Shown here one piece after another: positions 59,595 through 64,000 of a stretch of 64,000 bases of DNA (positions are counted from its first letter, which is position 1; each line of letters begins with the position of its first letter). The stretch is from the NCBI RefSeq assembly GCF_019884725.1, contig NZ_CP082322.1, positions 2,604,001-2,668,000 on the forward strand, read 5' to 3'. Under the pieces are notes generated by a model that did not search any database, was not told the DNA's origin, and saw only the letters and a list, made by a program, of their open reading frames with translations. A program made the position numbers and the translations under genes. This stretch comes from Leucobacter tenebrionis (lineage in GTDB: Bacteria > Actinomycetota > Actinomycetes > Actinomycetales > Microbacteriaceae).

Positions 59595-59763
59595 TGACAG
59601 TGCCGTAGCGTCCGGGAAGTCGCGGAACAGGCGTCGGGGATATCCTGAAACCAGACGCTGTGTGATCTTTCAAACTTTTTAGAGCCCGAGATGTCGAGAG
59701 ATCTCTCAGATCAAGTGGCGTAGCACACCGCCGGATAGAGCCGCAGTCGAGACACGTCGATCG

Positions 59764-60468
59764 ATGTTACCGAGTTCTGGATTATCGACAGACGTGCAAG
59801 AGCTCGCGCGTTGGCAGACCGGGGTTGTGCGAGAGCGGTTTGCTGCACAGCATGGACATGTGCAATCCGACCCATTTCCTGTCGATGATGAATATGTACG
59901 AGACCTCGGCTACTTCGTGCTGGAGATAGGACGACTGGAGTCCGCTGCCTGTTTTGTCAGCCAAGCGCTCGGAGTGACGGACCCAGGACTGCTCAGTACG
60001 GCTATTGCATTGCGAAAAGCCAGACGGCAGACTCTGATATCGATGCCACCCTGGGGGAGGATTGACGCACCTTCGGTTCAAGAATGGATCGATGATGTTC
60101 TGGATCTACTCCGAGAGCGCAACCAAGTGTTGCACTGGGAACTGCTGAGCCTCACTTTCTACGCGGAGCGCGATGCGGAACCGGAGTATGAAGTGGGTTT
60201 CACGTGCCCGCACGATATGGATTGGCTCCCCACGAACAACGCACACGTGAAGACACTGCGTCAGCGTGCGGCTTCTCTCGTGGTGCGGGGGCGATCGGTG
60301 TACGAAGGGCTTTGCCATGTGAGCGAAGAGTTTGGTCTTGTGGATCCTATGGGGTCATGTGATGGTGTGGGCTCGGGAAATATCGGGTGGGATCTCGGTA
60401 TCACGGAAGATGATTGGCCAGGACCTCATCGGAAACCGGGAGGTAAAAGTCGGCGCAAATGGAGTTGA
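59764..60468 (+). CDS. Hypothetical protein with RNxxxH (HEPN-like) motif
   Basis: 234 residues from ATG 59764. The middle has LDLLRERNQVLHWELL, giving R119-N-x3-H124 at the end of a helix, the HEPN-type motif. Flanking helices (YFVLEIGRLESAACFVSQAL and VKTLRQRAASLVVRGRSVYE) fit a small all-helical fold. The C-terminus is Gly/Lys-rich. Local base composition is AT-richer than the surroundings, suggesting recent transfer. It lies just outside the 33-bp repeat. Related families include DUF4145-like HEPN proteins; activity is unknown. Confidence 0.5.
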   Translation: MLPSSGLSTDVQELARWQTGVVRERFAAQHGHVQSDPFPVDDEYVRDLGYFVLEIGRLESAACFVSQALGVTDPGLLSTAIALRKARRQTLISMPPWGRIDAPSVQEWIDDVLDLLRERNQVLHWELLSLTFYAERDAEPEYEVGFTCPHDMDWLPTNNAHVKTLRQRAASLVVRGRSVYEGLCHVSEEFGLVDPMGSCDGVGSGNIGWDLGITEDDWPGPHRKPGGKSRRKWS

Positions 60469-61070
60469 TGATTGACGGAATCCTGCCGGAGTAGCTTCAT
60501 GCGGCGGCGCGCTTTCAAATCTCGCCGTTCCGAGGAATTGTGATGTCTCGGGACATTGCAGTCACCCGGGCCTGGGCGCCGACCGGTAGCCGCGCATCCT
60601 GAGCGGCGGAGGGGTGGCCGACATCGCGGCCTTCGGCGCCGACGTTCTGGGCGTGACACCAACGCTGAAGGGACGGCAAGGCGATCGCGGGATTCGTGCA
60701 CGCGCGTCCTCACCGAGGCCGAATTCGGTGCGAGCATCTCCTGTCGCATCACCGGATCGAAGCTCTGACACACTAAGGCCAGCCGTGCGTCCGTGTTTTT
60801 CGCCGTCGGCCTGAGCTACTAAGTGGAACCGAATGGCACCCTGATCCGCGGAGCGACGACGAGCACGTACGGCCTGGTCGTTGAGGCCATCGGGCCCAGG
60901 TGGCGATTGCCGTGACCGGGACGAACCATGCCAGCGCGTGCCGAAAACTTCTCCGACAATAAAGGGGCACCCCCCACCGCCTCGCCCTTCGCAGACGTGC
61001 CGAAGTCGCACGAGTTCCTATCGCGAGGCGGGGTTCCTGTACGGCTTGGAACCGCGCTGATAGACCGCCC
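60469..61070. other. Intergenic region with degenerate sequence
   Basis: 600 bp between the RNxxxH gene and the TetR gene. A plus frame with EFGASISCRITGSKL near 60730-60768 looks like a gene remnant, but no family is certain. Otherwise nothing is recognised on either strand. Confidence 0.4.
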
Positions 61071-61691
61071 CTAGCCGGAAGCGCGGTCCACGCGGGACCG
61101 TATCCCCTCGATCAAGAGATCCAGCCCGTGATCGAACATCGCCCGATTGCGCGCGCGACCGACGAGATGCCCGGGCAGCAGCTCGCCAAGTTTTCCGTCG
61201 GCCTCCTCGGGCTCGAGAATCTGATCGGGTGAGAGCGCGTCGAGCGCCGCACCGAACGTGAACGCATCGATCACCTCGACGGTGGTGAGGATCTCGTCGT
61301 CGGGCACTCCAGCCTCGACGAGTGCATCGACGAGGGTCGAGTACACCCGCATCACGTCGGGTTCGTCGATGACCACGGTAAGCATGAGCGCGAGCGATCG
61401 CGGATGATCGGTGTAGAGCCGCCAGGTCGTCTCGACCTCGCGTCGAACGCGGTCGGCCCAGTCGCCGTCTTCCTGCATCGGTTGATCCGGAACATACTCC
61501 GCCACTAGAACGTGACGCATCGCCTGGATCACGCCTTCGCGTCCTCTCACATGGTGGTACAGCGATGAGACTCTCACGCCGAGCTTCTTCGCGAGCGGCA
61601 CGAGCTGCAGATCGTTGCCGGCCTCGACGTACTCGATGGCGGCGCGGCCGATGATCTCTCGTGAGAGTTTGGCTTCACGGGGTCGTGCCAC
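61071..61691 (-). CDS. TetR-family regulator of the MFS/amidohydrolase unit
   Basis: 206 residues from GTG 61691 with AAGGAG 5 bp upstream, better than the ATG at 61733. HTH: LSREIIGRAAIEYVEAGNDL, LVPLAKKLGVRVSSLYHHVR. The C-terminal TetR_C-like domain includes RSLALMLTVVIDEPDVMRV. It is divergent to an MFS gene, with a perfect 27-bp palindrome between them. It probably represses both operons; the inducer may be the amidohydrolase substrate. Confidence 0.9.
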   Translation of the reverse strand: MARPREAKLSREIIGRAAIEYVEAGNDLQLVPLAKKLGVRVSSLYHHVRGREGVIQAMRHVLVAEYVPDQPMQEDGDWADRVRREVETTWRLYTDHPRSLALMLTVVIDEPDVMRVYSTLVDALVEAGVPDDEILTTVEVIDAFTFGAALDALSPDQILEPEEADGKLGELLPGHLVGRARNRAMFDHGLDLLIEGIRSRVDRASG

Positions 61692-61774
61692 AGGGCTCCT
61701 TCTCAGCTCCGCGCGGATCAATGCCACGGACATCGCTACTTGACAGATCCTCCCACAGCGAGCACCATAAAGAC

Positions 61775-61801
61775 GATTAATCGAAATAGTTTCGATTAAT
61801 C
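61775..61801. promoter_or_regulatory. Perfect 27-bp TetR operator
   Basis: GATTAATCGAAA (61775-61786), spacer TAG, TTTCGATTAATC (61790-61801): 12-bp arms without mismatch in the TetR/MFS divergent promoter region. Its symmetry and position make it the operator with high likelihood. Confidence 0.8.
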
Positions 61802-61835
61802 TCCGCCCCGCCACCGACGCCGGAAAGAGACCATC

Positions 61836-63089
61836 ATGACCGCTTCGACACCAGCCCCCACCGCGACCGGCGGTTCGGCGGGCGCCGCGCAGGCCGATCC
61901 CTCGGTCGACCCGCGATTCAGCCTCAACGCACGTAACGGGAGCGCCACCTTCATCGTGGCCCTTGCGAGCCTCATGATGGCAAACCTCGCCCCGCATATC
62001 CTCACCGCCCTCGGCGTCCTGGGATTCGACATCATCGCCAGCGGCAACATTCTCACCTGGGCGTTGCTCGCCTCTGCCGTCGTCGGCCTCCTGAGCGCCC
62101 GGCTCGCGTCCGGCTCTCTTCGTAGACCGCTCGCCGCGGCGGGCCTGCTCATCGCGACGATCGCTTTCAGTGTGGGCACGTTCGCATCCGATCCGACCGT
62201 CGTCGCGGTCGCGCTGATCGTCGGCGGTGTCGGTGTCGGCACTGCGATCTCCACCTCCGGGGCGGCAATCGCGGCGTTGCAGAACCCCAACCGGGTCTCT
62301 GCCGCGAGCGGGCTCACCAACCGGGTGCTGATCACGGTCGTGCTCGCCATCATTCCGCTCGTGGGCGTGTCGCAGATCAGCGTTTTCGCCACGCTTGCCC
62401 TGATCTCGCTTGCGGGGCTAGCGCTGGCGGTCTGGCTGCCCGGTGTGCCCGAACACGCCGAACCTGTCGACGTCACCACCTCGCTCGAGATCGCCGCGCC
62501 TCGCCGGATCACGATCGCGGGCATCGCGGTGCTCATCGTTTTCGCCGTGTGGGGAACGAGTGAGGACGCGATCTGGACGATGGCGCCGGTGCTGGGCGAC
62601 GCGATCGGGGTGGGCGAGCAGACGCTCGGCTTCTCACTCAGCCTTGCAGCCGCCGGCGGCATCCTGGGCATGCTTTTCGTGACGATCGCGGGCGAACGTA
62701 TCGGGCGCGCGCTTCCCCTCGCTATCGCGCTCGTGCTCGGCGGCGGCATCAAGGTCGCGATCGGGCTCACGACCGACCCCGTGGTGCTGTGCATTCTGAT
62801 CATCGCGGTGAACACGGTGTACGCGTTCGCATTCACGCTCTTCATCGCGACGGCCGCCGGCCTCGACGCGCGAGGTCGCTGGTCGGGGCCGCTGGTCGGT
62901 GCATATCTCGTCGGATCGAGCTTCGCCCCGCTCATCGGCGGTGCCTTCATCGAATGGCTGGGTACGCCCCTGTTCGCGCTCATCATGGGCATCGTGAGCT
63001 TCGCGGCCATCGCACCTGTGGTGTGGATCGCCCGTGTCTCGGTTGGAGCGGAGCGAGCCCTCGCGCGTTACTCGCAGCCCACCAGCTGA
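61836..63089 (+). CDS. MFS transporter
   Basis: 417 residues with about 12 TM helices after a 35-residue Ala/Pro/Thr-rich N-terminus. The inner loops are short and basic (GERIGRALPLAIALVLG). TM4-5 contain LIVGGVGVGTAISTSGAAIA. It is under the TetR operator and is followed after 65 bp by an amidohydrolase gene on the same strand. A likely role is uptake or export of the amidohydrolase substrate or product. Confidence 0.85.
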   Translation: MTASTPAPTATGGSAGAAQADPSVDPRFSLNARNGSATFIVALASLMMANLAPHILTALGVLGFDIIASGNILTWALLASAVVGLLSARLASGSLRRPLAAAGLLIATIAFSVGTFASDPTVVAVALIVGGVGVGTAISTSGAAIAALQNPNRVSAASGLTNRVLITVVLAIIPLVGVSQISVFATLALISLAGLALAVWLPGVPEHAEPVDVTTSLEIAAPRRITIAGIAVLIVFAVWGTSEDAIWTMAPVLGDAIGVGEQTLGFSLSLAAAGGILGMLFVTIAGERIGRALPLAIALVLGGGIKVAIGLTTDPVVLCILIIAVNTVYAFAFTLFIATAAGLDARGRWSGPLVGAYLVGSSFAPLIGGAFIEWLGTPLFALIMGIVSFAAIAPVVWIARVSVGAERALARYSQPTS

Positions 63090-63154
63090 CCTCCCCCGAT
63101 TCCACCTATCCCAGAAACCATGCCGGATCAGGCACCAGTCAGAAAGCGAACACC

Positions 63155-64000
63155 ATGAGCGGGCACGCCACTGTCTACACGAACGCCAACGTCTTCATCG
63201 GGGACGCCCGGCTCGCGCCGCGCGAGTGCGTGGCGGTGGCCGACGGCAAGATCCTCGCGGTCGGGGAGGAGGGGGCAGTGCGTGACGTCGCGGGCCCCGG
63301 CGCCCGGTACGTCGACCTGGGAGGCGCGCTCGTGACTCCGGGCGTCATCGAGGGCCACACGCACATGCTGTTGCTCGGCGAGGCCCTGTCGAAGGTGCAG
63401 CTGCGCGACGCGTCCTCGGTGGCTGAGGTGCAGCGCAGGATCGCCGAGCGGCGCGCAGCCGAGCCTGATGCCATCGCCGTGCTCGGGGTGGGGTGGACGT
63501 TCGACATCTTCGCAGACGGTGAGCGCCCCACTGCTGCCGCGCTGGACGCCGCCGTCAGCGACGTACCGGTGCTGCTCGACGGAAATGACCTGCACACCAT
63601 GTGGGTGAACTCGGCGGCGCTCGAAGCGATGGGGATCACCCGCGACACCCCTGACCCGGTCGGCGGCAAGTTCGTGCGCGACACGTCGGGCGAAGCCACC
63701 GGGCATCTGCTCGAGACCGCCGCGATGCATCACGGCTGGGGATACGTCGAGAGCATCACCACCGACCGCGATCGCGACCGGTTCTTGCGTTCGGCGTTTG
63801 ATGCGTATCTCTCCACCGGGGTGACCGGGGCGACCGAGATGTCGTTCGGCGAAACCGAGGTGGCCACGTATCGACGCATGCTCGACCGCGATGGTCGGCT
63901 GCCCTTCCCCGTCGACGCGTACTGGATGCTGACCGCGACGGGTGATTCCTCGCGAGATCTCGCGCAGATCGATCGGGCGGTCGAGATCCGCGATACCCTC
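63155..64000 (+). CDS. Amidohydrolase family 3 (YtcJ-like) enzyme, 3' end beyond window
   Basis: It starts at ATG 63155 and stays open to the window edge (282 codons). It begins VYTNANVFIGDARLAP, has VAVADGKILAVGEE, and GALVTPGVIEGHTHMLLLG with the HxH metal motif. Next come LGVGWTFDIFADGERPTAAA and DGNDLHTMWVNSAALEAMGI, which are typical of the amidohydro_3/YtcJ subgroup. These hydrolases cleave amide or formamide bonds using one or two metal ions. The N-terminal beta-sandwich and the start of the TIM barrel are seen. It is the second gene after the MFS transporter, under the same TetR control. Confidence 0.88.
   Translation, partial: MSGHATVYTNANVFIGDARLAPRECVAVADGKILAVGEEGAVRDVAGPGARYVDLGGALVTPGVIEGHTHMLLLGEALSKVQLRDASSVAEVQRRIAERRAAEPDAIAVLGVGWTFDIFADGERPTAAALDAAVSDVPVLLDGNDLHTMWVNSAALEAMGITRDTPDPVGGKFVRDTSGEATGHLLETAAMHHGWGYVESITTDRDRDRFLRSAFDAYLSTGVTGATEMSFGETEVATYRRMLDRDGRLPFPVDAYWMLTATGDSSRDLAQIDRAVEIRDTL

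Noticed and set aside
1-64000. CRISPR array or riboswitch
   Set aside because: No regularly spaced identical repeats and no recognisable riboswitch core were seen. The only regular repeats are the short att-linked clusters.

Overview
The window is GC-rich and gene-dense, with many GTG starts and ATGA stop/start overlaps. It carries actinobacterial families such as DUF2637, DUF6112, a MobF relaxase of the Gram-positive type and an M23 conjugation peptidase. This points to an actinobacterium, most likely of the Microbacteriaceae (Microbacterium or a relative). The genus is inference. No rRNA or intact tRNA gene is present.

Layout. (1) 1-8 kb: a 3' fragment of an amidase gene abuts a tightly coupled minus-strand conjugation/maintenance operon running from an ArdC/ImmA protein through prim-pol, DUF2637, ParB-like and M23 peptidase genes to DUF6112. 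The operon stops where the large type IV secretion genes would be expected. (2) 8-34 kb: mostly accessory cargo built of regulator/enzyme or regulator/efflux pairs (AraC, TetR-SGNH hydrolase, DJ-1/GlxA, XRE-methionine aminopeptidase, LysR-MFS-FAD oxidase, MarR-LysE, FAD monooxygenase, TetR-DHA2 efflux, TetR-ABC-F), cut by one complete and one truncated IS3-family element. (3) 34-41 kb: a possible oriT (two adjacent hairpins), the 1185-aa MobF relaxase-helicase, an 862-aa RloC-like zinc-hook ATPase, and a dprA gene cut by an IS21-family element. The two conjugation blocks are probably parts of one integrative or conjugative element that has been rearranged. (4) 44-51 kb: chromosome-like genes: a frameshifted phnA, ArsR-SulP permease, fatty acid desaturase, diacylglycerol kinase and small membrane proteins. 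(5) 51-54.3 kb: an IS3 element that truncated a DUF6157 gene, then a membrane protein, a winged-helix regulator and an lspA-like signal peptidase II. (6) 54.5-59.6 kb: a 5.1-kb island bounded by perfect 33-bp direct repeats that match the 3' end of tRNA-Pro. It has triplet TGTCACC repeats of identical spacing just inside each end, a frameshifted excisionase and no integrase. Its cargo is a small ORF plus HEPN-motif protein pair and a GHKL ATPase fused to a PD-(D/E)xK-like nuclease region. This is the best candidate for an undescribed defence system. (7) 59.7-64 kb: a second protein with an RNxxxH motif, then TetR-MFS-amidohydrolase around a perfect 27-bp operator.

Several genes (istA twice, phnA, the excisionase) are broken by one missing base, mostly at G/C homopolymers. 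These may be consensus sequencing errors rather than true pseudogenes.
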